From NCBI RefSeq assembly GCF_001426245.1, contig NZ_LMCM01000005.1:310001-374000 (forward strand): a stretch of DNA of 64,000 nucleotides, written 5' to 3'. Source of the stretch: Phycicoccus sp. Root101 (GTDB taxonomy: Bacteria; Actinomycetota; Actinomycetes; Actinomycetales; Dermatophilaceae). The notes beneath the pieces are model-generated. The model saw nothing but the letters and a program-made list of their open reading frames with translations. It was not told the DNA's origin and ran no database searches. The position numbers were made by a program, and so were the translations under genes. Positions 17,309 to 26,103 of the stretch are shown here, piece by piece. Each line of letters starts with the position of its first letter. Positions within the stretch are counted from its first letter, which is position 1.

Positions 17309-19353
17309 CCTCCGGCACCGAGCGCGTTCAGCCCGCCGAGCCCACCGTCGGCAACGCGACGGCCCGGGCGGTCCACGGCCTGAGCGCCGGTGCGAACGTG
17401 GTCGTCCTCGGCGGCGACGGTGGGTCGGCCATCACGCAGACCCTCGCCCTGCTCGGCATCTCGAACCCCCCGGTGGTCCTCGGCGGCCCCTTGTCGGCCC
17501 AGCTCACCGGCCTGGCCGACGCGCTCGCCCGCACCGGTGACGCACCGGCCGTCGTCGCGGCCCACGACCTCGCCATCTCCCCGGTGGCCCTCCTCGACCT
17601 GCTGGACCGCCCCGGGGTCCGCACCGCCGCCCTCGTGGCCGACCCGTACGCACTCGCGGAGGGTGCGGGCCTCGCGACCCCGGCCCGCATCGGGAACGAC
17701 GGGAAGCTCGTCGAGTCCGTGGGCACGTCGGCGCACGAGGTGACCGCGCCCAACCGCGCGCTCCCCGGTGTCCTGCGGGTCAGCGGCCCCGACCGCGCCG
17801 ATGCCGCTCGGCTCCTTCGCGCCGCAGCCTCGTCGGCCGACGGGTGGGGGTCCGACGCGGTGGCCGTCGCCACCCTCGTCCTCGTCCGGGGCGGGCTCAC
17901 CGTGCAGGCCGGCCCGCTCGGGCCGTTCGACTGGTCGCGCCCGGGGGTGCGCGCCGTCGGGGCGGCGGGGGAGCCGTGGCGGCAACGCCTCCGCGGCGCC
18001 TCCCGCGGTGGTGACGGCTTCTTCTCCACGTATGCCGTGCGCCCCCTCTCGAGGCGGCTCACCGGGGTGGGCCTGGCCCACGGGTGGACCCCGAACGTCG
18101 TCACGGTCGTCTCGCTCGCCTTCGGCCTGGTCGCCGCGCTGCTCGTGGCGACCGGAGCCTGGTGGGCCTGGGTCGTCGCCGCGGTGCTGCTCCTCGTGGC
18201 GCTCGTCGTCGACTGCGTGGACGGCGAGATCGCGCGCTTCACCCGCCGGTTCAGCCCGCTCGGGGCCTTCCTCGACGCAGTCGGCGACCGCGTCAAGGAG
18301 TACGCCGTCCTGGCCGCCGTCGCAGCGGTCGCGGTCCGCCAGGGCTCGGACGGCTGGCCGGTGGCGCTCGCGGCGATGGCCGTGGTGACGCTGCGCCACC
18401 TCGAGGACTACGCGTACGAGCACCGGCTGAGGGGTTCGCGACGCAGCCGGCCCGACCTGCTGCCGGTCGACGTGCCCCGCGACCTCGGTCCGCAGGGGGC
18501 GCGCACGACCTTCGCTCCACCCCCGAGCACCCGGACGCAGGTGGTGCACTGGACCAAGAAGGTGGTCCACATGCCCATCGCGGAGCGCTACCTCCTGATC
18601 TCCCTGACCCTGCTGACGCACCGGCCGATGCTCGTCCTGTGGGTCCTGACCGTCGCCGTCGCGGTGGCCGTGGCGTGGACCCAGGGCGGTCGGGTGGCCG
18701 CGGTCCTCGCGGGCCGCGACCGGACCTGGGCCTCCGTGGAGCAGGCGACCGGACGCGGTGACCTCGACGAGCAGCTGGACCTCGGACCGCTGGCGGTGGC
18801 CGTCTCGCGCGCACTGCGGGCGCCGTTCCTCGTCGGCCTGCTGGGGGCGGTCGTGCTCGTCGTCGCCGTGCCGTGGGTCGTCTGGTCGGGGCACGTAGGC
18901 GTCGGCCTCTTCGTCGCCGTGGCCGGGTTCGTGGCGGTCGCCGCGGCCTGGCAGCCGCCGGTGCACCACCGCCTCGCCTGGCAGGCCCCGGCCGCCCTGT
19001 GGGTGGCGGAGGCCCTCACCGTCGGCGTCCTCGTCCACCACACCCTCGACTCCTGGTCGGCCGCCGCGTTCGCGTATGTCGCCGCCATCGCCTACCACCG
19101 CTACGACGTCGTCTACCGGCTCCGCGACACCGGCACACCACCCGCCTCGTGGGTGGCGGTGGCAGGCCTGGGCACCGACGGACGTCTCGTCGTCATGCTC
19201 CTCGTGGCCCTGCTCGCCCCCGGGGCGGTCGTCCCCCTCCTGTGGGTGTCGGCGGTCGCGCTCGCCGCCGTCTACCTCACCGAGTCCTTCCTCGGCTGGC
19301 GTCGGTGGATCGCCGCCCAGCCCGACCCCCTGCGAACAGGATCGCCGGCATGA
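17305..19353 (+). CDS. CDP-alcohol phosphotransferase with N-terminal domain (DUF5941 type)
   Basis: 682 residues. Residues 1-215 form a soluble alpha/beta domain (VVVLGGDGGSAI, PPVVLGGPLSAQLTGLADAL, LVADPYAL) that looks like a worn-down nucleotidyltransferase. Residues 250-460 hold the CDP-alcohol phosphotransferase signature with every residue in place: DCVDGEIAR, eight residues, G, three, D, three, D. Further membrane helices occupy about 500-670. Enzymes of this class move a phospho-alcohol from a CDP-alcohol to a second alcohol in the membrane. CDP-ribitol and CDP-glycerol are both made by this cluster and are candidate donors (inference). GTG start overlaps the tagH stop; ATGA overlap with the next gene. 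Confidence 0.8.
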   Translation: MTSGTERVQPAEPTVGNATARAVHGLSAGANVVVLGGDGGSAITQTLALLGISNPPVVLGGPLSAQLTGLADALARTGDAPAVVAAHDLAISPVALLDLLDRPGVRTAALVADPYALAEGAGLATPARIGNDGKLVESVGTSAHEVTAPNRALPGVLRVSGPDRADAARLLRAAASSADGWGSDAVAVATLVLVRGGLTVQAGPLGPFDWSRPGVRAVGAAGEPWRQRLRGASRGGDGFFSTYAVRPLSRRLTGVGLAHGWTPNVVTVVSLAFGLVAALLVATGAWWAWVVAAVLLLVALVVDCVDGEIARFTRRFSPLGAFLDAVGDRVKEYAVLAAVAAVAVRQGSDGWPVALAAMAVVTLRHLEDYAYEHRLRGSRRSRPDLLPVDVPRDLGPQGARTTFAPPPSTRTQVVHWTKKVVHMPIAERYLLISLTLLTHRPMLVLWVLTVAVAVAVAWTQGGRVAAVLAGRDRTWASVEQATGRGDLDEQLDLGPLAVAVSRALRAPFLVGLLGAVVLVVAVPWVVWSGHVGVGLFVAVAGFVAVAAAWQPPVHHRLAWQAPAALWVAEALTVGVLVHHTLDSWSAAAFAYVAAIAYHRYDVVYRLRDTGTPPASWVAVAGLGTDGRLVVMLLVALLAPGAVVPLLWVSAVALAAVYLTESFLGWRRWIAAQPDPLRTGSPA

Positions 19354-20165
19354 GCCAGCTCGCCCACGACCCCTCCGACGACCGGCCCACGATCACCCAG
19401 CTCAAGGCCGTGGCGCAGCCCCCGGAGCACATCGCCCGCTACAACGCCGAGCACTGGGCCGGGGCCCTGTACATCCGGCACCTGTCCATCTACGCGACCC
19501 GGGTGCTGCTGCCGACCCGGATCTCCCCGAACGGCGTCACCTGGCTGATGATCGCCGTGGGCGTGCTCGGGGCTCTTGCCCTGCCGCTGCCGGGAGTCGT
19601 CGGCCCACTGGTGTGCGTCGTGGCGATGCAGCTGCAGATCCTTCTCGACTGCAGCGACGGCGAGGTGGCCCGGTGGCGCCAGCGGTTCTCGCCGGCCGGG
19701 ATCTACCTCGACCGGATCGGCCACTACCTGACGGAGGCCGCGATCCCGGCCTTCCTCGGCCTGCGCGCCGACGGTTGGTCGCTCGCCCACCCGCTCGACG
19801 TCGGCGGCTGGACCGTCCTCGGGCTCCTCGTGTCGGTCGTCGTGCTGGTCAACAAGGCCTTCACCGACCTCGTGCACGTGGCGCGCGCCAAGACCGGTCG
19901 CCCCATGCTGGAGGACGTCGCGGCCACCACGCGGTCCAAGGTGTCCGGCCTCGCCGCCGTCCGCAGGGCGATGGGCTACCTGCCGATCTTCCGGGCCTTC
20001 GTCGCCGTCGAGGCCTCGCTCCTCGCGCTGGTCGCCGGGGTCGTCGACATCGCCCACGGCGACCTCCTCGGCACCCAGGTGCTCGTCGTCGTCATGGTGC
20101 CGCTGGCCTTGGTGACCGCGGGTGGCCACCTGCTCGGGGTCCTCACGAGCTCGAGGCTGGACTGA
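19350..20165 (+). CDS. CDP-alcohol phosphotransferase-like membrane protein with altered last Asp
   Basis: 271 residues, about six helices. The class signature is DCSDGEVAR, WRQRFSPA, G, IYL, D, RIG, H: three of the four metal/catalytic aspartates are conserved, while the fourth, normally the general base, is His (DRIGHY). Other landmarks: RISPNGVTWLMIAVGV and KAFTDLVHVARAKTGRPM. Either a subfamily using His or a protein with changed chemistry. Paralogous to the preceding gene and coupled to it by ATGA, so they may act together on the wall polymer or a phosphoglycolipid anchor. Substrate unknown. Confidence 0.8.
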   Translation: MSQLAHDPSDDRPTITQLKAVAQPPEHIARYNAEHWAGALYIRHLSIYATRVLLPTRISPNGVTWLMIAVGVLGALALPLPGVVGPLVCVVAMQLQILLDCSDGEVARWRQRFSPAGIYLDRIGHYLTEAAIPAFLGLRADGWSLAHPLDVGGWTVLGLLVSVVVLVNKAFTDLVHVARAKTGRPMLEDVAATTRSKVSGLAAVRRAMGYLPIFRAFVAVEASLLALVAGVVDIAHGDLLGTQVLVVVMVPLALVTAGGHLLGVLTSSRLD

Positions 20166-20167
20166 CC

Positions 20168-21148
20168 GTGACGACCCGCGGACCGGTGCGGGTGCTGCAG
20201 TGGGCCCAGGAGCACGGTGAGGTCGGTGGCGTGCACGCCAGCCACCGGCAGCTCACGGCGACGCTGCGCTCCGAGGGGTCCGTCGTCCGCTACGTCGACA
20301 CCGGCTCGCCCCGCCGCGCGCTGCGAGCGCTGCCATCGGTCTGGGCCCGCCGGTCCCTCCACCTGTTCCACATCACCAGGCTGTGGCGGGCCATGGTCCT
20401 CGCGCCGGTGTTCGCGGTGCTACCGGGTACGACCGTCCTCGTCCTGCACTCCGGCTCCACCCTGGGCCAGGTGCGCAGGCTCGGACCGGCAGGCGCTGCG
20501 GTGCTGCGCGTCGCCCTGCACGCCTACGACCAGATCTGGGCCGTCAACGACGAGATCCGCGAGGTCCTGCCCGCTGGGCTCCGCGGGCGGGTCCGCGTGG
20601 TCACGCCCTACGTCCCCTCTCCTCACGCTGTCCCAGCCGTCGCGCCCGCGCGTGACCCACACGCCGTCGTGGTCGCCACGAACGCCGGGCTCGAGCACTA
20701 CCACGCCGACCTCGCCGTCGAGGCGGTCCGCCGGGTGCGCTCGGGCTCGTGGCCCGATGCCACCCTCCGCGTGCTCGCCTACGGGCACGACGGCGACCGG
20801 CTGGCCGAGCTGCGTCAGCTGGTCGCACGGGAGCCGTGGGTCACGCTCACCTTCGACGCCCCGGCACCCGAGGTGGCGCACGTGCTCGCCTCCAGCGGCG
20901 TCTTCCTGCGCCCCACCGCCTGGGACGGCGACTCGGTGATCGTCCGGGAGGCGCTCGCGGCCGGTGCCCGCGTGGTCGCCAGCGACACCTGCCCCCGCCC
21001 CCTCGGGGTCGAGCTCTCCCCCCTGGACGCGGCCTCGCTCGCGCAGTCCCTGGTCGAGGGGGGACCGGCCAGCACGGGTGAGGGCCTGTCCACGACCACC
21101 ATGCTGGACGCCGCCCACGATGCCGCCGCCGCCGTGGCCGGACGGTAG
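20168..21148 (+). CDS. GT-B type glycosyltransferase (GT4-like)
   Basis: 326 residues, start GTG 20168, three bases after the preceding stop. N-terminal acceptor-side pattern VLQWAQEHGEVGGVHASHRQL with a GGV loop; C-terminal donor part with DATLRVLAYGHDGDRL and FLRPTAWDGDSVIVREALAAGARVVASD, the usual GT4 E-x7-E-like region. No membrane helix except a weak one near 75-95. Likely adds a sugar to the linkage unit or the teichoic acid chain in the cytoplasm. Specificity unknown. Confidence 0.75.
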   Translation: MTTRGPVRVLQWAQEHGEVGGVHASHRQLTATLRSEGSVVRYVDTGSPRRALRALPSVWARRSLHLFHITRLWRAMVLAPVFAVLPGTTVLVLHSGSTLGQVRRLGPAGAAVLRVALHAYDQIWAVNDEIREVLPAGLRGRVRVVTPYVPSPHAVPAVAPARDPHAVVVATNAGLEHYHADLAVEAVRRVRSGSWPDATLRVLAYGHDGDRLAELRQLVAREPWVTLTFDAPAPEVAHVLASSGVFLRPTAWDGDSVIVREALAAGARVVASDTCPRPLGVELSPLDAASLAQSLVEGGPASTGEGLSTTTMLDAAHDAAAAVAGR

Positions 21149-21206
21149 CCTCGGCGCAGCGCACCACCACGACGGCCACGCCGCGACGCCATACGAGGAG
21201 CTTTTG

Positions 21207-21611
21207 TTGAGCAACCGCACCGTCATCACGTTCGGCACCTTCGACGTGCTGCACGTCGGGCACATCCGCGTCCTCAAGCGGGCGGCCGAGTTCGGTGACC
21301 GGCTCGTCGTCGGGGTGTCGGCGGACGCGCTCAACATGGCCAAGAAGGGCCGCAACCCGGTGTTCGACCAGGACGAGCGGGTCGAGATCATCAGCAGCCT
21401 GAAGGTGGTCGACGAGGTGTTCGTCGAGGAGTCGCTGGAGAAGAAGCGCGACTACATCCTCGAGCACGGGGCGTCGGTGCTGGTCATGGGCGACGACTGG
21501 GCCGGCAAGTTCGACTGGGTCAGCGACGTGTGCGAGGTCGTCTACCTGCCCCGCACGCCGTCGGTGTCGACGACCGGGCTGATCGAGCACATCGCCAAGA
21601 TCGCGCCCTGA
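21207..21611 (+). CDS. tagD: Glycerol-3-phosphate cytidylyltransferase
   Basis: 134 residues, highly similar in layout to Bacillus TagD: ITFGTFDVLHVGHIRVLKRA (HxGH), VGVSADALNMAKKGRNPVF, ERVEIISSLKVVDEV, LVMGDDWAGKFDW, VYLPRTPSVSTT (RTxxxSTT nucleotide loop). Makes CDP-glycerol from CTP and glycerol 3-phosphate, donor for glycerol-phosphate linkage units or chains. I chose TTG 21207 as start because GAGGAG (21195-21200) sits six bases before it; the TTG at 21204 is an alternative. It closes the plus-strand run that began at tagG. Confidence 0.93.
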   Translation: MSNRTVITFGTFDVLHVGHIRVLKRAAEFGDRLVVGVSADALNMAKKGRNPVFDQDERVEIISSLKVVDEVFVEESLEKKRDYILEHGASVLVMGDDWAGKFDWVSDVCEVVYLPRTPSVSTTGLIEHIAKIAP

Positions 21612-21674
21612 GACGGCGGCGGTCCTGCGCGGTCCGCCGCTGGGACCGTGGTGGGCCGCGAGTCGGGCCGCGAG

Positions 21675-22079
21675 TCAGGCCGTTGGGGCCCCGTCGGTCG
21701 GGGAGTCCGGCGCGCCGGTCGTGCGAACCTGCTCCTGCGGGAAGTCGCGCTCCGCCTCGTCCAGGGCGAGCCGTCGGGCCAGTCGCGTGTAGCGCGTCTC
21801 GAGGTCGCGGAAGCGCAGGTAGGTCGTCACGGTGAAGCTGAGGAACGCCACCACGAGCGCGTAGAGCACCATGTCGGTGCCACGGCCGACGCCGACGACG
21901 TGGGCGATGCGGTTCCAGACGTTCGGGATGAGGATCGACACGACGGCGAACGCGGCGAAGAGCAGGAGGCCGAGCCGGCGGATCGCCTGGGCGCGGGCGC
22001 CGTTGCTGCGGAACAGCCGGGCGACGAACGCCAGCACGGCGACCATCAGCACGACCTGGATCAGCACGAGGTTGGTCAT
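21675..22079 (-). CDS. DUF2304 family small membrane protein
   Basis: 134 residues with three helices (LVLIQVVLMVAVLAFVA, LGLLLFAAFAVVSILI, MVLYALVVAFLSFTVTTYL) and a C-terminal charged helix (RDLETRYTRLARRLALDEAE). DUF2304 proteins typically sit beside dolichol-phosphate-mannose-synthase-like GT2 genes, as here: its start overlaps the stop of the GT2 gene by ATGA. Probably a membrane partner or regulator of that GT2. Confidence 0.85.
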   Translation of the reverse strand: MTNLVLIQVVLMVAVLAFVARLFRSNGARAQAIRRLGLLLFAAFAVVSILIPNVWNRIAHVVGVGRGTDMVLYALVVAFLSFTVTTYLRFRDLETRYTRLARRLALDEAERDFPQEQVRTTGAPDSPTDGAPTA

Positions 22080-22744
22080 CGGAGGATCAGCTCCACGAGG
22101 ATGTTGACGGCGTTCCAGATCGACTGGCCCTTGGCCTTGGAGTAGTCGGTGTAGAGGATGTGCACCGGGCTCTCGCCGTAGCGGACGTCCAGGTCACCGA
22201 TCTGCGCGACGAGCTCGGAGGCGTGCGCCATCCGGTTCTGCGTGATGTCGATCCGCTCGACCACGCCCCGGGACAGGAGCCGGAGGCCGTTGTGGGCGTC
22301 GGTGAGGCGGGTCTTGGTGGTGAGGTTGGTGTAGCCCACCGCTGCCCGCAGGACGATCTTCTTGAGCACGGACGCCTGGGTGCGGTCGTCGAGGAAGCGG
22401 GAGCCGAACACGACCTCGAGCGACTCGGCCCGGGCCTTCTCGAGCATGGCCACGACGTCCGAGACCTGGTGCTGGCCGTCGGCGTCGAAGGTGACGACCC
22501 ACCGCATACCGGGGTCGCCCAGGGCGTAGGTGAAGCCGGTCTGGAGGGCCGCGCCCTGCCCGAGGTTGATGGGGTGGCGCACCACGACGGCACCGGCCGC
22601 CTCGGCGACCGCCGCGCTGGCGTCGGACGAACCGTCGTCGACGCAGACGACATGGGGGAAGACCGCCCTGGCGGTGGCCACCACGTCGCCGATGACCTGG
22701 GCCTCGTTGTAGAGCGGGATGACCAGCCAGACGTCGTCGTTCAT
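22076..22744 (-). CDS. GT2 glycosyltransferase, polyprenyl-phosphate sugar synthase (DPM1) type
   Basis: 222 residues. VWLVIPLYNEAQVIGDVV, VVCVDDGSSDASAAV, NLGQGAALQTGFTYAL, WVVTFDADGQHQVSDV (DAD metal site), VFGSRFLDD. No C-terminal membrane segments, as in the soluble DPM1 subtype; the coupled DUF2304 protein probably supplies the membrane contact. Expected to load a sugar onto undecaprenyl phosphate for use outside the membrane by GT-C enzymes. ATG 22744; the open frame to 22963 is unlike the family. Confidence 0.85.
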   Translation of the reverse strand: MNDDVWLVIPLYNEAQVIGDVVATARAVFPHVVCVDDGSSDASAAVAEAAGAVVVRHPINLGQGAALQTGFTYALGDPGMRWVVTFDADGQHQVSDVVAMLEKARAESLEVVFGSRFLDDRTQASVLKKIVLRAAVGYTNLTTKTRLTDAHNGLRLLSRGVVERIDITQNRMAHASELVAQIGDLDVRYGESPVHILYTDYSKAKGQSIWNAVNILVELILR

Positions 22745-22968
22745 CGTCGGCCAGCCTAGTGGGCCGCCCGGGCGGTGCTGGTCAGGCGCGGGCGGGTGGG
22801 AGGAGAATTGCCGTGGAGGCCGGCGCTGCGGGGTGCGTAACGAAACGGCCACGTGGTTCCCCTCAGACCGGGACGACGGCGACCGATGTGTGACTGTGGG
22901 GGCTGGTGCCCGATTCGTCGGGCTGCCCACCCCCCTTCGCAGACTCTGAGAGTGAGAGGACACCTCCC

Positions 22969-25353
22969 GTGTTCCGAACGACGCGACGGCGTGCCGTCCG
23001 CTTCCTCGCCACCACGGCCGTCGGTGCCGTGGCCCTCGGCCTGGCCGTGCCCACGGGCGCCGCTGCCGCGGGGAACGCCCCGGACCCGCAGTGGGGTGCC
23101 AACCAGCCGCGGCCGACGTTCACGGAGAGCCCGACCGACGGGAACCCCGACGGACCCGCGCCCGACGCGTCCGCGCCGACCGTCTCCGGTGCCGAGGCCT
23201 CGGCCGCCGTCGCCCAGGACGAGCGTCGCGCTGCGACGGCCAGGTCCTCCGCAGCGGCCGCCTCCTCATGGGTGCTGCGCGGCGCCGGCTGGGGCCACGG
23301 GATCGGCATGAGCCAGTACGGCGCGTTCGAGATGGCCAGGGCGGGCTACACGGCCCCCCAGATCCTCAAGCACTACTACACGGGCACCACGTACGACGCC
23401 GTCAGCGACAGCCAGACCCTGGACGTCAACATCCTCAACCAGGTGTCAGGGTCGAGCACCGTGACCGCTGTCCCGTCGCTCGTGGCGGCCGGCAACGGCG
23501 GCGGTGCGTTCACCGTCACGGTCGCAGGGGACTCCCGGACCATCACCGGTGCGCTGGGCGACGCCGTGTCGTTCAGTCGGGTCGGCGACACCATCAAGGC
23601 GAGCTGCTCGTCCTGCACCGGGGTGTCCTCCCTGGCCGGCACGACCGCCATCCTGCGGTGGGACAGCCTCCCCGGCATGAACGACAAGACGCTGATGAAG
23701 ATCGGCGGCACGCTCTACCGCGACGGCACCGTCCGGATGAAGCCCTACGGCACCAGCAGCTGGAACGTCGTGAACCGGGTCCGGCTGCACGACGAGTACC
23801 TCGACTACATCGCCGAGAGCCCGTGGTCGTGGAACCTCGAGGCCCTCAAGGCCCAGGCCGCCGCGGCTCGCGGCTACGCCCTCAGCAAGTACCAGGCGCT
23901 GGGCGGCACCGTGCGCGCATCCTGCGACTGCCACCTCTACGACACGACGGCGGACCAGGTCTACGCCGGCTACTCGACCGTGCTCGGCAACGGCAACCAG
24001 CCGTACTGGGCCAACTGGCGCAACGCCGTCCGCGCCGCGGGCACGTCTGCGACCGGCTACGTGGCCCGCTCCAAGGGGACGATCATCCAGGCGTTCTTCT
24101 CCTCGTCCTCGGGCGGTCGCACCGAGAACAACGAGGACGTCTGGGGCGGCACGCCCCTGCCGTACCTGCGCGGCGTGTCCGACCCGTGGAGCCTCAAGGA
24201 CAGCAACCCCGCACGGGCGTGGCGCCAGGTGGCCAGCGCCCCGTCGCTCGCCCGCGTGTTCGGCCTGTCCGACGTCGCGCGCCTCGACCTGTCCGACCGC
24301 ACCGCCAACGGCGGGGTGCGCACGGCGACCGCCACGTCGACGGCCGGCACCGTGCGCACCGTCACCGGTGACCAGCTGCGTTCGGTGGTGGCCTCCGGTA
24401 CCCCGTTCTCGGGCCAGGTCAACTCGACGATGATCCGCCACCTCACGACCCGCCTCTCGGGGGCGGACCGCTACGCCTCCGCTGCTGCCGTCGCGGCACG
24501 CACCACGTCGTCGGCCGGCGCCGTCGTCGTGGCGGCCGGTGACGGCCTGCTCGTCGACGCCTCGGTCTCCGGGCCGCTCGCGGCCACGGTCGGCGGACCG
24601 CTCCTGCTCACGCAGCAGTCCAAGCTCCCCGCCGCGACGATCGCGGAGCTGAACCGCCGCGGCAGCGCGGTGAAGACGGCCTACGTCGTCGGCGGTGCCG
24701 GCGTGGTGTCGGACGCGGTCGCCGCGCAGCTGAGGAGCCGCGGGCTGACCGTGACCCGGCTCGGTGGCTCGAACCGGTTCGAGACCTCCGCCGTCGTCGC
24801 CAAGGCCATCAAGGCCAGGCGGGCCACCCCGACCGTCGTCGTCGCCGGTGGCGAGGGACTGCCGGACGCGCTCGGCGTCTCCGGCCCGGCCTCCGCCCTG
24901 CGCGAGCCGATCCTGCTCACGCCGGCAGGCGGCCTGAGCTCGTACACGTGGTCGGCCCTCTCCGCCCTCAAGCCCACCTCGGCGCGCGTCGTCGGCGGCA
25001 GTGCCGTGGTGGCCACCGGGGTCGAGGACCAGCTGCGCCGTGCCGGCGTCACCACCGTCACACGCCTCGGCGGCACGGACCGGTATGCCGTCTCGGCTGC
25101 GGTCGCGTCCTTCTACCGTTCGCGGGTGCCGGTCCAGTCCGAGATCGTCCTCACGTCGGGGCGCAACGAGTCGCTCGTCGACTCGCTCGTCGCCGGAACG
25201 CTGCAGCGGGTCATCGCCCTCACCCCGGGGTCCTCCCTCGGTGACGACGCCCTCGCCACCCTGCAGACCAGCTCGCAGCTCGAGACCCTGACAGCGGTCG
25301 GCGGCACGGCCGTGGTCTCGGCCGCGACCCTCACGACGGCTGCCAACAGCTGA
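22969..25353 (+). CDS. Secreted SpoIID/LytB-domain protein with three cell-wall-binding repeats
   Basis: 794 residues. Arg-rich signal peptide ([21 protein letters not shown]) with cleavage near AAAAGN, about residue 35. [20 protein letters not shown] block (about 100-120) and a SpoIID core ([35 protein letters not shown]) indicate a peptidoglycan-acting, sporulation-type lytic domain. Three PF04122 repeats follow ([48 protein letters not shown]), a module that binds anionic wall polymers. GTG start with GAGAGGA upstream. Its position at the end of the teichoic acid island suggests it docks on the polymer made here. Confidence 0.9.
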   Translation: MFRTTRRRAVRFLATTAVGAVALGLAVPTGAAAAGNAPDPQWGANQPRPTFTESPTDGNPDGPAPDASAPTVSGAEASAAVAQDERRAATARSSAAAASSWVLRGAGWGHGIGMSQYGAFEMARAGYTAPQILKHYYTGTTYDAVSDSQTLDVNILNQVSGSSTVTAVPSLVAAGNGGGAFTVTVAGDSRTITGALGDAVSFSRVGDTIKASCSSCTGVSSLAGTTAILRWDSLPGMNDKTLMKIGGTLYRDGTVRMKPYGTSSWNVVNRVRLHDEYLDYIAESPWSWNLEALKAQAAAARGYALSKYQALGGTVRASCDCHLYDTTADQVYAGYSTVLGNGNQPYWANWRNAVRAAGTSATGYVARSKGTIIQAFFSSSSGGRTENNEDVWGGTPLPYLRGVSDPWSLKDSNPARAWRQVASAPSLARVFGLSDVARLDLSDRTANGGVRTATATSTAGTVRTVTGDQLRSVVASGTPFSGQVNSTMIRHLTTRLSGADRYASAAAVAARTTSSAGAVVVAAGDGLLVDASVSGPLAATVGGPLLLTQQSKLPAATIAELNRRGSAVKTAYVVGGAGVVSDAVAAQLRSRGLTVTRLGGSNRFETSAVVAKAIKARRATPTVVVAGGEGLPDALGVSGPASALREPILLTPAGGLSSYTWSALSALKPTSARVVGGSAVVATGVEDQLRRAGVTTVTRLGGTDRYAVSAAVASFYRSRVPVQSEIVLTSGRNESLVDSLVAGTLQRVIALTPGSSLGDDALATLQTSSQLETLTAVGGTAVVSAATLTTAANS

Positions 25354-25379
25354 CCCGACGACCCGACCCCTTCTCCCCG

Positions 25380-25429
25380 CGAGTTTGAAGCGGCACCGAC
25401 GTCCTGACGTCGGTGCCGCTTCAAACTCG
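25380..25429. repeat. 50-bp palindrome, solitary copy (likely also a terminator)
   Basis: Perfect 23-bp inverted repeat with a CCTG loop (25403-25406). The outer arms are CGAGTTTGAAGCG and its complement. It lies 26 bp after the SpoIID stop and 34 bp before the convergent scoB stop, so it can act as a terminator for both. The same outer arms and total length of exactly 50 bp recur at 36779-36828 and 37884-37933. Confidence 0.9.
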
Positions 25430-25463
25430 GCGCGCGGGAGGTCGCGGTCGCCCGGTTCCGGCC

Positions 25464-26102
25464 TCAGGTGAGGTCGGTGGTGAACTTCGGCTCGGTCTTC
25501 TCGCGGACCTCGTCCTCGGTCACGCCCTCGGCGAGCTCGCGCAGGACCAGGCCGTCGGCGGTGACGTCGAAGACGCACAGGTCGGTGATGATCCGCTGGA
25601 CGACACCGCGACCGGTGTAGGGCAGGGAGCACTCCTCGACGATCTTGTAGGAGCCGTCCTTGGCGTTGTGCTCCATCAGGACGATGACCTTCTTGGCCCC
25701 GTGGACCAGGTCCATCGCGCCACCCATGCCCTTGACCATCTTGCCGGGGATCATCCAGTTGGCGATGTCTCCCTTGGCCGAGACCTGCATCGCGCCGAGG
25801 ATCGCCGCGTCGACCTTGCCACCACGGATCATGCCGAAGCTCGTCGCCGAGTCGAAGAACGAGGCGCCGCGCCGCAGCGTGACGGTCTCCTTGCCGGCGT
25901 TGATGAGGTCGGCGTCCTCCTCACCCTCGAACGGGTACGCGCCGACGCCCAGGATGCCGTTCTCGGACTGCAGCACGATCTCGACGTCGTCGGGCACGTA
26001 GTTGGGGACCAGCGTCGGCAGCCCGATGCCGAGGTTGACGTACGAGCCGTCGGACAGCTCCTGGGCGGCGCGGGCCGCCATCTGCTCACGGGTCAGTGCC
26101 AT
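25464..26102 (-). CDS. scoB: 3-oxoacid CoA-transferase subunit B
   Basis: 212 residues. [11 protein letters not shown], then SENGILGVG with the catalytic Glu that forms the glutamyl-CoA intermediate; [18 protein letters not shown] and [13 protein letters not shown] are standard for the beta subunit. With ScoA it moves CoA between succinyl-CoA and acetoacetate (or another 3-oxoacid) in the cytosol. One base separates it from scoA, so the pair is one operon. No link to wall synthesis is evident. Confidence 0.93.
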   Translation of the reverse strand: MALTREQMAARAAQELSDGSYVNLGIGLPTLVPNYVPDDVEIVLQSENGILGVGAYPFEGEEDADLINAGKETVTLRRGASFFDSATSFGMIRGGKVDAAILGAMQVSAKGDIANWMIPGKMVKGMGGAMDLVHGAKKVIVLMEHNAKDGSYKIVEECSLPYTGRGVVQRIITDLCVFDVTADGLVLRELAEGVTEDEVREKTEPKFTTDLT

Positions 26103-26103
26103 C

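Noticed and set aside
21613-21674. GC-rich hairpin and GGGCCGCGAGTC direct repeat between tagD and DUF2304 genes
   Set aside because: Probably just a weak convergent terminator; stem is only about 7 bp and the repeat is short.
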